64,000 nt of DNA, taken from contig NZ_JASBVP010000005.1 of NCBI RefSeq assembly GCF_029961025.1, forward strand, positions 186,001-250,000. Reading direction: 5' to 3'. Positions 1-8,857 of this stretch are shown piece by piece. Positions within the stretch are counted from its first letter, which is position 1; the number at the start of each line of letters is the position of its first letter. The DNA is from Mycobacterium sp. (GTDB lineage Bacteria > Actinomycetota > Actinomycetes > Mycobacteriales > Mycobacteriaceae). The translations under genes and the position numbers were made by a program. A model generated the notes under the pieces. That model saw only the letters and a list, made by a program, of their open reading frames with translations, made no database searches and was not told where the DNA came from.

Positions 1-63
1 GTCGCTGAATGCGCGCTCGACGTGCTTTCGGCGGCACCGGTATCGGGCATGGCACGAGTCTAG
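1..63 (+). CDS. C-terminal end of an unidentified gene cut by the window edge
   Basis: Frame 1 is open from the first base and ends at TAG 61-63, giving a 20-residue tail (VAECALDVLSAAPVSGMARV). Codon use is GC-rich like a real mycobacterial gene, but 20 residues are too few to identify a family. It could equally be a chance open stretch. Confidence 0.3.
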   Translation, partial: VAECALDVLSAAPVSGMARV

Positions 64-139
64 GGCGTGTGGCCGGAGGCACCGGCAGCCCACGACGACG
101 CCTCGATGAACCAGACCGGCACGGGCGCTCGCGCTGATC

Positions 140-145
140 TAGGTT
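140..145 (+). promoter_or_regulatory. -10 hexamer, leaderless start of the DoxX gene
   Basis: TAGGTT lies 7 nt before ATG 153. With a mycobacterial TANNNT -10 the transcript would begin at or next to the start codon. There is no Shine-Dalgarno sequence between. This favours ATG 153 over the in-frame ATG 144. Confidence 0.45.
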
Positions 146-152
146 GGAAGCC

Positions 153-662
153 ATGAGCGCCTATGATGTCGGGTTGCTGATGCTGCGCCTGGTGCTGGGC
201 CTGACTCTCGCCGCGCACGGCTACAACAAATTTTTCGGCGGTGGCCGGCTGGCCGGCACGGCACGCTGGTTCGAGAGCATCGGAATGAAACCCGGAACGT
301 TCCACGCCACCGTCGCCGCGACCACCGAGATCAGCGCCGGGCTGGGGCTGGCCGCCGGCCTGCTCACACCGATACCGGCGGCCGGCTTCGTCTCCCTGAT
401 GCTGGTCGCCGCCTGGACCGTGCACCGGCCCCACGGCTTCTTCATCTTCAATGAGGGCTGGGAGTACGTCATGGTGCTGGCCGGCAGCGCTGTTGCGGTC
501 GCGACGCTGGGCGCCGGCCGGCTCAGCCTCGATTGGCTGATCTTCGGACACAATTGGCTCGACGGCTGGGCGGGCCTGCTGCTCTCGGTGTTTCTGGGTC
601 TGGCCGGTGCCGTCGGCCAGTTGCTGATCTTCTACCGGCCGTCGGTCACCCAGACCGGGTAG
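153..662 (+). CDS. DoxX family integral membrane protein
   Basis: A 169-residue hydrophobic protein with about four membrane segments. The N-terminal pattern of a first helix followed by AAHGYNKFFGGG is the DoxX signature (LRLxLGxxxxxHGxxK). Known DoxX members are membrane proteins of uncertain biochemistry; the M. tuberculosis DoxX has been linked to a membrane-associated oxidoreductase complex handling oxidative stress. I infer only a membrane role here. The start at 153 is preferred because a TAGGTT hexamer sits 7 nt upstream. The 3' end overlaps the convergent cyclase gene by 17 bp. Confidence 0.85.
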   Translation: MSAYDVGLLMLRLVLGLTLAAHGYNKFFGGGRLAGTARWFESIGMKPGTFHATVAATTEISAGLGLAAGLLTPIPAAGFVSLMLVAAWTVHRPHGFFIFNEGWEYVMVLAGSAVAVATLGAGRLSLDWLIFGHNWLDGWAGLLLSVFLGLAGAVGQLLIFYRPSVTQTG

Positions 663-2064
663 TCGGTGAGTCGAGCCGGTCCGCTGCCGCTGACCGCATC
701 ATCGGTGACGGCCGCTCCGTGAGAGTGTTTTGGCCTACCGTGGCGAAAAGCCGCCACTCTCCCGGTACGCCCTTGAGCACGTGCGTGCCACGCTCCTGGA
801 ACGCAATCCCGGAGCCGGTCACAAGGTCCTTGACGGTGCCCGACACGAGGATTTCTCCGGCCTGGGCCAGAGCAGCGATGCGGGCCCCGATGTGCACGGC
901 GATTCCCCCGATGTCATCACCGCGGATCTCGCACTCGCCGGTGTGCAGACCGCATCGAATGTTGACACCCAATTCGGGCATGCGCTCGGCGAGGGTAGTG
1001 GCGCAGCGGAGCGCGCGGGTGGGCCCGTCGAAGGTGGCCAGGACCCCGTCGCCGGTGTGTTTGACGACGTGGCCGCTAAACCGGGCGATCTCGGTGCAGG
1101 TGGTCTCGTCGTGGCGCTCGAGGAGTTCACGCCAGCTTGCATCGCCGAGTTCTGCGGCGCGGCGTGTGGAGTCGACGATGTCGGTGAAGAGCACCGTGGC
1201 CAGAACTCGGTCGGGAACGTGCTCGTGGCGCTGGCCGGTAAGGAACTCCTCAACCTCGCCGGTGATGGATATGATGTCGCCGGCCGATGGCCAATGATCG
1301 ACGCCGTTGAGTTCGACGAGCTGCGCCGAGGGGATGTTCGCGGCGAGTTCGCGCGCGAATTCCACTGGGATTGCGTCGTTTTTGCGGTGCAGAACAAGTG
1401 TTGGAACATGGACGCTGCCGAGGATGTCGCGCACATCGACTTGGGTGAGGATCGCTTCAAAGGTCAGCCGGGCCATCTTGGGGCTCATGCCGGCCCGTTC
1501 CAGCGCACCGACGGCCCTTCGGGAGACCGGGCGGTCACGCAGGCTTGGCGCCGCCCAATCGATGGTCTGTCCCTCACCCCAGTGGTCAATGGTCGCCCGG
1601 ACCCGAGTCATGAGCTCGATCCATTTCGCCCGGCCCGGTGAACCGTCGTAGTCGAGCACCCCACTGGCGAACGTCCCGAGCAGGACTAGCGCGCGGACTC
1701 GCTGCGGATAGGTCGCGGCGAACAGCATGCTGATCGGCCCACCTTCGGAAAACCCGAGCAACGCCACCCGCTCGCAGCCGGCGGCGTCCATTACCGAACG
1801 TAAGTCGTCGGCGCGGTTTTCCAGGGTAGGCACTCCTTCGACGGGGTCGGATAAACCGGTACCGCGCTTGTCGTACAGAACCACCCGTGCGAACGAGGCC
1901 AGTTCCCCGACGAACGTCGCCCAGCCCGGATCGCTCCACATCATGTCGACGTGCGAGATCCAGCCGGGAACGATCACCAAGTCCAGCACACCGTCGCCGA
2001 CGACCTGATAGGCGATGTTGCCCTCGGGGCCGTTCGCGTAGCGCGTCTGGGGCTGCTCGACCAT
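646..2064 (-). CDS. alpha/beta-hydrolase fused to class III adenylate/guanylate cyclase (LipJ-like)
   Basis: A 472-residue two-domain protein with the architecture of M. tuberculosis Rv1900c (LipJ). Residues about 20-270 are an alpha/beta hydrolase with the nucleophile elbow GFSEGG and a late GVDHWP histidine. Residues about 290-460 are a class III cyclase domain: FTDIVDST carries the first metal aspartate, VKHTGDGV the substrate lysine and second metal aspartate, and DIGGIAVHIGAR the second substrate aspartate and the arginine. The asparagine that normally precedes that arginine (VN-x-A-x-R) is histidine here, so activity may be reduced or atypical. The open frame continues 134 codons further upstream, but that part is read-through into a decayed pseudogene; the ATG at 2064 has a -10 hexamer 7 nt upstream and begins the conserved sequence. 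It is convergent with doxX. Confidence 0.85.
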   Translation of the reverse strand: MVEQPQTRYANGPEGNIAYQVVGDGVLDLVIVPGWISHVDMMWSDPGWATFVGELASFARVVLYDKRGTGLSDPVEGVPTLENRADDLRSVMDAAGCERVALLGFSEGGPISMLFAATYPQRVRALVLLGTFASGVLDYDGSPGRAKWIELMTRVRATIDHWGEGQTIDWAAPSLRDRPVSRRAVGALERAGMSPKMARLTFEAILTQVDVRDILGSVHVPTLVLHRKNDAIPVEFARELAANIPSAQLVELNGVDHWPSAGDIISITGEVEEFLTGQRHEHVPDRVLATVLFTDIVDSTRRAAELGDASWRELLERHDETTCTEIARFSGHVVKHTGDGVLATFDGPTRALRCATTLAERMPELGVNIRCGLHTGECEIRGDDIGGIAVHIGARIAALAQAGEILVSGTVKDLVTGSGIAFQERGTHVLKGVPGEWRLFATVGQNTLTERPSPMMRSAAADRLDSPTTRSG

Positions 2065-2071
2065 TGCACTC

Positions 2072-2077
2072 AGTATG
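2072..2077 (-). promoter_or_regulatory. -10 hexamer, leaderless start of the cyclase gene
   Basis: On the minus strand CATACT lies 7 nt before the ATG whose first base is 2064. No ribosome binding site is visible, which fits a leaderless transcript. Confidence 0.4.
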
Positions 2078-2229
2078 CACCTCAATTCACAAGCCGTGTT
2101 TGGGGCGACATGAAGGCTTGCAGCAGGACCGGACGTCGATACCCGCGGTCGGTTCGGCACACGAATCCGCAGATCGCCGACAACGGCCCGCCGGCGACTC
2201 CTCCGGCTGCCTGACTCCCGAGGCCCCGT

Positions 2230-2760
2230 CTGCTGGGTTAGCTGCAGGACTGCCTCGGCGATTTCCGTTGGGTAGTCCTCCTGCAGGAAGTGCTTGCCGG
2301 GTAACAGGATTGGGTGACTAACGCCTGGCCAGTTCGGCCTGTATACCGCAGCGTCACGACGACAACGCGGAATCCCGCACACCCCAGACGATCTGGACCG
2401 GATACGGTGGGTTGCGCACCGCCGATAGGTAGCGGCGTTGTTTGTCGGCGGTGAGCTTGAAGCCACGCATGATATTCAAAAAGGCGCGACCCCGTCATCG
2501 CCGAGCAGCAGTGTGACGTAGCAGGAGATTTCGGCTGCGAAGACCTGCCGACTCACACCCAGAAGCCGCATCGGCAAAACGAAAGCCGGGTGGATCGCCG
2601 ATGTCGTGCACCACAAGGTGAAAGCGGTCGAGGAGCTAACGCGTCACTCGCCGACGCGAGCCAGCTGCCCAGGCCGGGTCGGCTGTAATCGGCATCGGCG
2701 GTACGCTCGGCCAGCCCCGGACCCGGCAAATCAACCGCAATGCCACGGGCTTGAGAGGAT
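2230..2760 (-). pseudogene. decayed haloalkane-dehalogenase-like alpha/beta hydrolase
   Basis: Reading the minus strand across this gap recovers ordered pieces of one hydrolase in different frames. Near 2700 there is ARGIAVDLPGPGLAER. Near 2600 comes VVHDIGDPPGF, the nucleophile Asp region written HDWG or HDIG in intact relatives. Near 2450 are FLNIMRGFKLTADKQRRYLS and then NPPYPVQIVWGVRD. Near 2280 is LPGKHFLQEDYPTEIAEAV, the C-terminal HFxQED histidine region typical of haloalkane dehalogenases. At least three frameshifts and two in-frame stops separate them. No piece is long enough to function. The gene's own 5' end probably ran into or was cut by the methyltransferase beginning at 2766. 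The substrate cannot be inferred. Confidence 0.65.
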
Positions 2761-2765
2761 CTTCG

Positions 2766-3332
2766 ATGGCAGGATATTTAGCCGCTCTGACGATTGTGCT
2801 CCTGCTTGGCATGGTATTGACGAGGGTCTACCTGCTGCGAAAAGCGGGAATAAAAGCGATGCATTTCGGCAAAATCGACAAGACCGACTTTTTGCTTCCG
2901 CCCTTTATGCTGTTCTACTTTTATACAATTTTCGCCGCCGCCTTCGACTGGCCGTTGGTGAGCACTCAGAAGTTTATCGAATCCGATCTTGTTGCCTGGA
3001 TCGGCGTCGCGCTGTGCTTCGGCGGCCTGCTGGTGGTGCTGATCAGTCTCGTCTCTTTCGGCAAGAGTTTCCGTGTCGGGATCGACGTCGACAACCCGGA
3101 CGAGCTGGTGACGACCGGTATATTCGCGGTCAGCCGCAATCCGATCTATGTCGGCTTTGTCTTGGTGTTGATTGGCCAGTTCTTAGTGTTTCCGAATTGG
3201 ATTCCGCTGGTCTATCTTGTGGCCGCGAGCTGGCTTATCCACCGTCAGGTGTTGCGCGAGGAAGAATTTATGCGCAGGCACTACGGCCAGCAATACGCGG
3301 AGTACTGCAAGCGGGTCAGAAGGTATGTGTGA
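2766..3332 (+). CDS. isoprenylcysteine carboxyl methyltransferase (ICMT/PEMT) family membrane protein
   Basis: 188 residues with about four to five membrane segments. The C-terminal block GIFAVSRNPIYVG followed by a hydrophobic stretch and LREEEFMRRHYGQQYAEYCKR is the ICMT/PEMT signature that binds S-adenosylmethionine, RxPxY followed by EE and Y-x-x-Y. Bacterial members methylate small lipids or have unknown substrates. The coding sequence is visibly richer in A/T (codons AAA, TTT, ATT, AAT) than its neighbours, which suggests later acquisition. I chose ATG 2766 rather than the in-frame 2751 because the family pattern starts at MAGYLA. It stands alone on the plus strand after a decayed hydrolase. 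Confidence 0.8.
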   Translation: MAGYLAALTIVLLLGMVLTRVYLLRKAGIKAMHFGKIDKTDFLLPPFMLFYFYTIFAAAFDWPLVSTQKFIESDLVAWIGVALCFGGLLVVLISLVSFGKSFRVGIDVDNPDELVTTGIFAVSRNPIYVGFVLVLIGQFLVFPNWIPLVYLVAASWLIHRQVLREEEFMRRHYGQQYAEYCKRVRRYV

Positions 3333-3503
3333 GGGGTCGCTGCGCTACCGGCCGGCGCGGCCCGCTTCGCCGGCGCGACGACGAAACGGGTGACTGACCC
3401 GGGGGAGATGCCGACGATGCCGCCGGCTGGCCCCCGGGGTGGTGCGCGGATTAGCATCGAGCGCAGGCAAGGATCGGGATGCCCGCAACTGGTGGGTGCA
3501 CAC

Positions 3504-4280
3504 ATGGACGTCACCAACGTGATCGAAGATACCTGGGCGCCCCGGCTGGTGCGCAGAGGGAGCGCATGCCGAAGCGGTCGTTTCCTTAGGTCCGTGGTGG
3601 CGACCACTTGCGTGGCGTTGCTGGGCGCACCAGTCCCATCCGCGTCCGCCCAGCCGTGCCCCGACGTCGAGGTGGTGTTCGCCCGCGGCTCCACCGAGCC
3701 ACCCGGTGTTGGCGTGGTCGGACAGGCATTCATCGACGCGCTGCGCCCGCAACTCGGCTCGAGATCGCTCGGGGTGTATCCGGTCAACTACGCGGCCGCA
3801 TTGCCTGCCAGCAGCGATTTTGCTGACCGCGTTGCGTTCGCCAAGACCTTCGTCGACGGGCTCAGGGACGAGGGCGCCCATGTCGAATCCATGGCGGCGA
3901 ACTGCCCCGACACCAGGCAGGTGCTGGGTGGATATTCGCAGGGCGCCGCCCTGACCGGTTTCGTCACGTCGCCAGTCCTACCGAAGGAAGTGCCCGCAAA
4001 GTACGTCTCGTACCTGCCCAAGCCGATGCCGCCGGAGGTGGCCAACCACGTCGCTGCGGTGGTCCTGTTCGGAAAACCCTCAGATCTGTGGATGCGCGAA
4101 AATGGTGCGCTGCCGGTCACAATCGGCCCGCTGTACGCCCCCAAAACCATCGAGTTGTGCGCTCCCGATGACAACATCTGCAATGGCGCTCCCGATGTGC
4201 AGCCCACCATCGCGCACGTGATGTATGCGGTGAACGGCATGGCGGGCCAAGGCGCGGACTTCGCCGCGCGTCACCTCTAG
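3504..4280 (+). CDS. secreted cutinase-family serine esterase
   Basis: About 258 residues from ATG 3504. A basic N-terminus and hydrophobic stretch (FLRSVVATTCVALLG) end at a likely signal-peptidase site after SASA, so the mature protein would begin QPCPDVEVVFARG, the usual start of a mature cutinase. The nucleophile elbow is GGYSQGAA. The Asp lies in the DDNICNG segment and the His in AHVMYAVNG. Paired cysteines match family disulfides. Mycobacterial cutinase-like proteins hydrolyse fatty-acid esters, not plant cutin. The open frame extends upstream to 3390, but those residues do not look like an export signal; ATG 3504 is the more plausible start. Confidence 0.87.
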   Translation: MDVTNVIEDTWAPRLVRRGSACRSGRFLRSVVATTCVALLGAPVPSASAQPCPDVEVVFARGSTEPPGVGVVGQAFIDALRPQLGSRSLGVYPVNYAAALPASSDFADRVAFAKTFVDGLRDEGAHVESMAANCPDTRQVLGGYSQGAALTGFVTSPVLPKEVPAKYVSYLPKPMPPEVANHVAAVVLFGKPSDLWMRENGALPVTIGPLYAPKTIELCAPDDNICNGAPDVQPTIAHVMYAVNGMAGQGADFAARHL

Positions 4281-4342
4281 CCCGATCGGCATGCCGCCGC
4301 TAGCGACGATGTCGTGACCGCCGAGCGGGCCGGATGCGGCTG

Positions 4343-4357
4343 AGCCGGCTGCCGGCT
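4343..4357. terminator. possible bidirectional hairpin between cutinase and metE
   Basis: AGCCGG-CTG-CCGGCT forms a perfect 6-bp stem with a 3-nt loop in the 112-bp gap between two convergent genes. There is no T tract, as is common in mycobacteria. Weak evidence, by position and shape only. Confidence 0.3.
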
Positions 4358-4392
4358 TCGGCTGAACGATAGTGCGACGAAGTCCGCGTCCA

Positions 4393-6678
4393 CTAGCCTG
4401 CGCTCGCGCGAACCTCTTTCGCCGCGGCCACCATGTTCTGCAACGACGCGGTCGCCTCGTCGATCGTTCGGGTTTTCAGCCCGCAGTCGGGATTGACCCA
4501 CAGCCGTTGCGCCGGAATGGCTTTCAGCGCCGCACGCAGCAGCGTCACGATCTCGTCGGTGCTCGGCACCCGCGGTGAGTGCACGTCGTACACACCCGGC
4601 CCCACGCTGTTGGCGAAGCCGACGGCGTTTAGGTCGTCGAGGATCTCCATGTGCGAGCGGGCGGCCTCGAGGGAGGTGACGTCGGCGTCCAGCTCGGCGA
4701 TGGCGCCGATCACCTCACCGAACTCCGAGTAGCACAGATGGGTGTGGATCTGCGTCGAGTCGGCGACGCCGGAGGTCGCCAACCGGAAGGCCCCGACCGC
4801 CCACTGCAGGTAGGCGTTTTTACCGGCGTTGCGCAGTGGCAGTTTTTCCCGCAGCGCGGGTTCATCGACCTGAATGATTGCGATGCCCGCGGCCTGCAGA
4901 TCCACGGTCTCGTCGCGAATGGCCAACGCGATCTGGTAGGCGGTGTCGGCCAGTGGCTGGTCATCCCGGACGAACGACCAGGCCAGGATGGTGACGGGCC
5001 CGGTCAGGATACCCTTGACCGGTTTGTCGGTGAGCGACTGCGCGTAGCTGATCCAGTCGACCGTCATCGGATGCGGTCGCGCGACGTCCCCGTAAAGGAT
5101 CGGTGGGCGCACGCAGCGGGTGCCGTAGGATTGCACCCAGCCGTTTTCGGTGGTGACGAAACCGTCGAGCTGCTCGGCGAAGTACTGCACCATATCGCTG
5201 CGTTCCGGCTCGCCGTGCACCAGCACGTCCAGATCGAGGCGTTCCTGCAGCGCGATCACCGCGGCGATTTCCGCCTTCATCCGCCGCACGTACTCGGCCT
5301 CGTCGATCTCACCCGCCCGCAATGCGGCCCGGGTGCGGCGGATCGTGGGGGTTTGCGGGAAGGAACCGATCGTGGTGGTCGGCAGCAAAGGCAGGTGCAG
5401 CCGCGCGTCCTGGCTGGCCCGACGGTCCGCCGCGGCGCCGCGCTTTACCCCGGAGGCCATGATCGTGTCGATCCGGGCCCGGACCTGCTCATTGTGTAGC
5501 CGCGGATCCGAGCGGCGAGATGCCACGGCGGCCGCAGAGGCCGCGATCTCGTCGGCCACCGCGTCACGTCCGTCGCGCAATGCGCGAGCCAGCGTCACCA
5601 CTTCGTGCACCTTTTCGGCGCCGAAGGCCAGCCAGCTGCGCAGCTTATCGTCCAGACCGCTCGCGCCGGAGGCCTCGAGGGCCAGCGAGTACGGCACGTG
5701 CAGCGTCGAGCACGACGTCGAGACCGCCAGGGCGCCCACCGAACCGAGCAGCGTAGCCAGCCGGCTCAGGGCCGACTCAAGATCGGTGCGCCACACGTTG
5801 CGCCCGTCGACGATGCCGGCCACCAGCGTCTTGTGCGCCAGCTCCGGCACCGAGGCCACCGCGGTGCCGGCACCCGCAACCAGATCGACCCCAATCGCTT
5901 CCACGGGAGTGCGGGCCAGCGCGGGCAGCGCAGCGCCGGGGTCGCCGAAATAGGTGGCGACATGGATCCCCGGCCGTCTCGTCACCGAGCCCAGCGCCTG
6001 GTAGACCCGCTCGGCTAGCGCGGGCGCGTCGGGATGCAGGTCGGTCACCAGGACCGGTTCGTCGAGCTGCACCCAGGCCGCACCGGCCTCGGCGAGCAGC
6101 GTCAGCAGTTCGGCGTAGACCGGCACCAGCTCGTCCAGCCGCTCGATCGGGGCACCCGCGCCCGTCACCGCCTTGCTGAGCAGCAGAAAGGTGATCGGGC
6201 CGATGACCACCGGACGTGCGGGAACCCCTTGCTCCAGCGCCTCTTTCAGTTCGCCAAGCACTTTCGTCGGGTTCAGCGCGAACCGCGTGTCCGGGCCGAT
6301 CTCGGTGACCAGGTAGTGGTAGTTGGTGTCGAACCACTTGGTCATCTCCAGCGGCGCGACGTCATCGGTTCCCCGCGCTACCGCGAAGTACCGGTCCAGC
6401 TCGTCGTTGATCACCGCCGCCCGTGCCGGCAATGCACCGAGCATGACCGCGGTGTCGAGCATGTGGTCGTAGTAGGAGAAGGTGTTCACCGGCACCGAGT
6501 CCAAACCGGCCGCCACCAGGGCCGACCAGGTATCACGGCGCAATGTGGCGGCGACGGCCGCCAGCTCCGCCCGGCTGACCCGGCCCGCCCAGTATCCCTC
6601 CGTCGCGCGTTTGAGTTCGCGGTGCGGACCGATGCGCGGGGAGCCGGGGATGGTGGCGGTAAACGGCTGAGCGGTCAC
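4393..6678 (-). CDS. metE: cobalamin-independent methionine synthase
   Basis: 761 residues, the normal length of MetE. It transfers the methyl group of 5-methyltetrahydropteroyl-triglutamate to homocysteine, the last step of methionine synthesis, in the cytoplasm. Two homologous TIM-barrel halves are seen: [22 protein letters not shown] in the N half and [10 protein letters not shown] in the C half. Zinc ligands are in [11 protein letters not shown] (His and Cys) and VNPDCGLKT (Cys), with a glutamate in the C-terminal barrel. It closely follows the remembered Rv1133c sequence along its whole length. GTG start at 6678, with GGAGGA about 10 nt upstream. It is divergent from the thiolase gene across 214 bp; no B12 riboswitch motif was found there. 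Confidence 0.97.
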   Translation of the reverse strand: MTAQPFTATIPGSPRIGPHRELKRATEGYWAGRVSRAELAAVAATLRRDTWSALVAAGLDSVPVNTFSYYDHMLDTAVMLGALPARAAVINDELDRYFAVARGTDDVAPLEMTKWFDTNYHYLVTEIGPDTRFALNPTKVLGELKEALEQGVPARPVVIGPITFLLLSKAVTGAGAPIERLDELVPVYAELLTLLAEAGAAWVQLDEPVLVTDLHPDAPALAERVYQALGSVTRRPGIHVATYFGDPGAALPALARTPVEAIGVDLVAGAGTAVASVPELAHKTLVAGIVDGRNVWRTDLESALSRLATLLGSVGALAVSTSCSTLHVPYSLALEASGASGLDDKLRSWLAFGAEKVHEVVTLARALRDGRDAVADEIAASAAAVASRRSDPRLHNEQVRARIDTIMASGVKRGAAADRRASQDARLHLPLLPTTTIGSFPQTPTIRRTRAALRAGEIDEAEYVRRMKAEIAAVIALQERLDLDVLVHGEPERSDMVQYFAEQLDGFVTTENGWVQSYGTRCVRPPILYGDVARPHPMTVDWISYAQSLTDKPVKGILTGPVTILAWSFVRDDQPLADTAYQIALAIRDETVDLQAAGIAIIQVDEPALREKLPLRNAGKNAYLQWAVGAFRLATSGVADSTQIHTHLCYSEFGEVIGAIAELDADVTSLEAARSHMEILDDLNAVGFANSVGPGVYDVHSPRVPSTDEIVTLLRAALKAIPAQRLWVNPDCGLKTRTIDEATASLQNMVAAAKEVRASAG

Positions 6679-6892
6679 GAGTTCGTCCTCCGGTGTGCGT
6701 GATCTGCAACGGGGTGGTCACCGCCGGCGGACCCGCAGCCGCTGCAGTCGCGGTGCGGATGTCGACAGAATCGAGGTTACCGCGGACCGGGCCCGCAGGG
6801 AGCATCCGGCGACCCTCTGACCCAGCAGCGGCCCGCCGGCGGCATTGGTCAAGAATCGAAGCACGACACGTGAACCCAAGGAGATATCCATC
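6679..6892. other. divergent metE/thiolase intergenic region, no riboswitch motif visible
   Basis: 214 bp. Each end carries a ribosome binding site for the flanking gene (GGAGGA for metE; AAGGAGA at 6878-6884 for the thiolase). I looked for the conserved B12-box core GCCACTG on the metE strand and did not find it. I see no other regulatory motif. Confidence 0.5.
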
Positions 6893-8050
6893 ATGGCCGA
6901 AGCCGTCGTCATCGAGGCGGTGCGTTCACCGATCGGCAAGCGCAACGGTGTGCTCTCCGGTGTGCATCCGGCTGATTTGTCCGCGCAGGTCCTCAACGCC
7001 CTCGTCGAGAGGGCGGGCATCGACCCCGAGATCGTCGAGGACGTGATCTGGGGCTGTGTCATGCAAGCCGGTGAGCAGGCGCTCGACGTGGCCCGGACCG
7101 CCCTGCTGGCTGCGGGCTGGCCGGAGAGCGTGCCGGGTGTGACGGTTGATCGCCAGTGCGGATCGAGTCAGCAGTCGGTGCACTTCGCCGCGGCAGGCGT
7201 GGTGGCCGGTCATTACGATGTCGTTGTCGCCGGTGGGGTCGAGTCGATGTCGCGGGTGCCAATGGGTTCATCGCTGGCTAACGGCGGCAGGCCGTATCCG
7301 GACGCTTTTCTGCAGCGCTACCACGGCGCCATCCCCAACCAAGGCATCGGTGCCGAGATGGTAGCCGAGCGCTGGGGTTTCGATCGCACCATGCTCGACG
7401 AGTTCTCCCTGGGATCACACCACAAAGCGGCTGCCGCTCAGGACTCCGGCGCTTTCGATGACCAGATCGTCGCTATTAAGGTGGCGGATGACCCAGAAAG
7501 GCCGGTGGTGCTCAAGGACGAAGGCATCCGCCGCGACACCACGATCGAGAAGATGGCCGGGCTCAAACCGGCTTTCAAAGCGGACGGCGTCATCCACGCC
7601 GGCAATTCCAGTCAGATTTCCGACGGCGCTGCCGCGCTGCTGCTCATGTCGGCGGACAAAGCGAAGTGGTTGGGACTCAAGCCGATCGCCAAGGTGCATA
7701 CCGCCACACTGGCCGGCGCCGATCCGCTGATCATGCTGACCGCTCCCATCCCGGCAACCCAGAAGGCGCTCAAGCGTTCCGGTCTGAAGCTCGAGGATAT
7801 CGGGGTATTCGAGGTCAATGAGGCATTCGCCCCTGTTCCGCTGGCGTGGCTGGCCGACATCGGCGCCGACGAGAAGAAGCTCAACCCCAATGGCGGCGCG
7901 ATCGCGTTGGGCCACCCCCTCGGCGGATCCGGCGCGCGTATCATGACCACATTGCTGTATCACATGCGGGACAAGGGGATTCACTACGGACTGCAGACCA
8001 TGTGCGAGGGGGGCGGACAGGCCAACGCGACCATTCTGGAGTTGCTATGA
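6893..8050 (+). CDS. acetyl-CoA acetyltransferase (thiolase)
   Basis: 385 residues. Thiolases condense or cleave beta-ketoacyl-CoA. The acylated cysteine is Cys89 in DRQCGSSQQ. VFEVNEAFA, the active-site histidine in GGAIALGHPLGGSGAR and the second cysteine in MCEGGGQAN are all present, so the enzyme looks active. The start is ATG 6893, preceded by AAGGAGATATCC; the in-frame upstream ATG 6845 lacks conserved sequence. Its stop overlaps the start of the enoyl-CoA hydratase (ATGA), so the two are co-translated and probably act in the same fatty-acyl or sterol side-chain degradation route. This sits at the Rv1135A-Rv1136 position of M. tuberculosis. Confidence 0.93.
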   Translation: MAEAVVIEAVRSPIGKRNGVLSGVHPADLSAQVLNALVERAGIDPEIVEDVIWGCVMQAGEQALDVARTALLAAGWPESVPGVTVDRQCGSSQQSVHFAAAGVVAGHYDVVVAGGVESMSRVPMGSSLANGGRPYPDAFLQRYHGAIPNQGIGAEMVAERWGFDRTMLDEFSLGSHHKAAAAQDSGAFDDQIVAIKVADDPERPVVLKDEGIRRDTTIEKMAGLKPAFKADGVIHAGNSSQISDGAAALLLMSADKAKWLGLKPIAKVHTATLAGADPLIMLTAPIPATQKALKRSGLKLEDIGVFEVNEAFAPVPLAWLADIGADEKKLNPNGGAIALGHPLGGSGARIMTTLLYHMRDKGIHYGLQTMCEGGGQANATILELL

Positions 8051-8847
8051 CCGCAGCGGCTAACCAGCCTGCGGCGCTGGTCGAGCGCCGGGACAACGTC
8101 ATGATCATCACCATCAACCGGCCCGAGGCGCGTAACGCCGTGAACGGAGCGGTGAGCACCGCGGTGGGGAACGCCCTGGAAGAGGCGCAGCACGACGCTG
8201 ACGTGCGGGCCCTGGTAATCACCGGCGCGGGCGACAAATCGTTTTGCGCTGGAGCCGATCTCAAGGCAATCGCCCGCGGCGAGAATCTCTATCACCCGGA
8301 CCACGGCGAGTGGGGCTTCGCCGGTTACGTGCGCCACTTCATCGACAAGCCGACCATTGCGGCGGTCAACGGCACCGCACTGGGTGGCGGCACCGAGGTG
8401 GCCCTGGCCAGCGACCTGGTGGTGGCCGAGGAGCGTGCCCAGTTCGGGCTGCCGGAGGTCAAACGCGGGCTCATCGCCGGTGCCGGCGGGGTTTTCCGGA
8501 TCGTGCACCAGTTGCCCCGCAGGGTGGCACTGGAAATGCTGTTCACCGGTGAACCGATCAGCGCCGCCGAGGCGTTGAAGTGGGGCCTGGTCAACCAGGT
8601 TGTGCCCGACGGCACGGTAGTGGCGGCCGCGCTGGCACTGGCCGCCCGCATCACCGTCAATGCGCCGCTGTCGGTGCGGGCCAGCAAGCGGATCGCTTAC
8701 GGGGCGGATGACGGTGTCGTGCCCGACGAGGAGCCGCACTGGGCGCGCACCGCCCGGGAATTCGCCGCGTTGCTGAAATCCGAGGACGCCAGGGAAGGGC
8801 CGCTGGCGTTCGCGGAGAAACGCCAACCGGTCTGGAAGGCGCGCTGA
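8047..8847 (+). CDS. enoyl-CoA hydratase/isomerase family protein (crotonase)
   Basis: 266 residues of crotonase fold. The oxyanion-hole segments SFCAGADLKAI and NGTALGGGTEVALASD are clear, followed by the FGLPEVKRGLIAG region where a catalytic glutamate is normally placed; a Glu is present in LPEVKRG, consistent with hydratase chemistry. It adds water to 2-enoyl-CoA in beta-oxidation. It starts at ATG 8047, overlapping the thiolase stop by 4 bp (ATGA). It converges with the oxidoreductase gene, leaving a 10-bp gap. It resembles Rv1136. Confidence 0.92.
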   Translation: MTAAANQPAALVERRDNVMIITINRPEARNAVNGAVSTAVGNALEEAQHDADVRALVITGAGDKSFCAGADLKAIARGENLYHPDHGEWGFAGYVRHFIDKPTIAAVNGTALGGGTEVALASDLVVAEERAQFGLPEVKRGLIAGAGGVFRIVHQLPRRVALEMLFTGEPISAAEALKWGLVNQVVPDGTVVAAALALAARITVNAPLSVRASKRIAYGADDGVVPDEEPHWARTAREFAALLKSEDAREGPLAFAEKRQPVWKAR

Positions 8848-8857
8848 CAGCCGAGGA

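Noticed and set aside
646..2466. 606-residue form of the cyclase
   Set aside because: The extra N-terminus reads through a hydrolase pseudogene, and a -10 sits just before the ATG at 2064.
6679..6892. Cobalamin riboswitch upstream of metE
   Set aside because: Expected from other mycobacteria, but the B12-box core was not found; reported as an absence instead.
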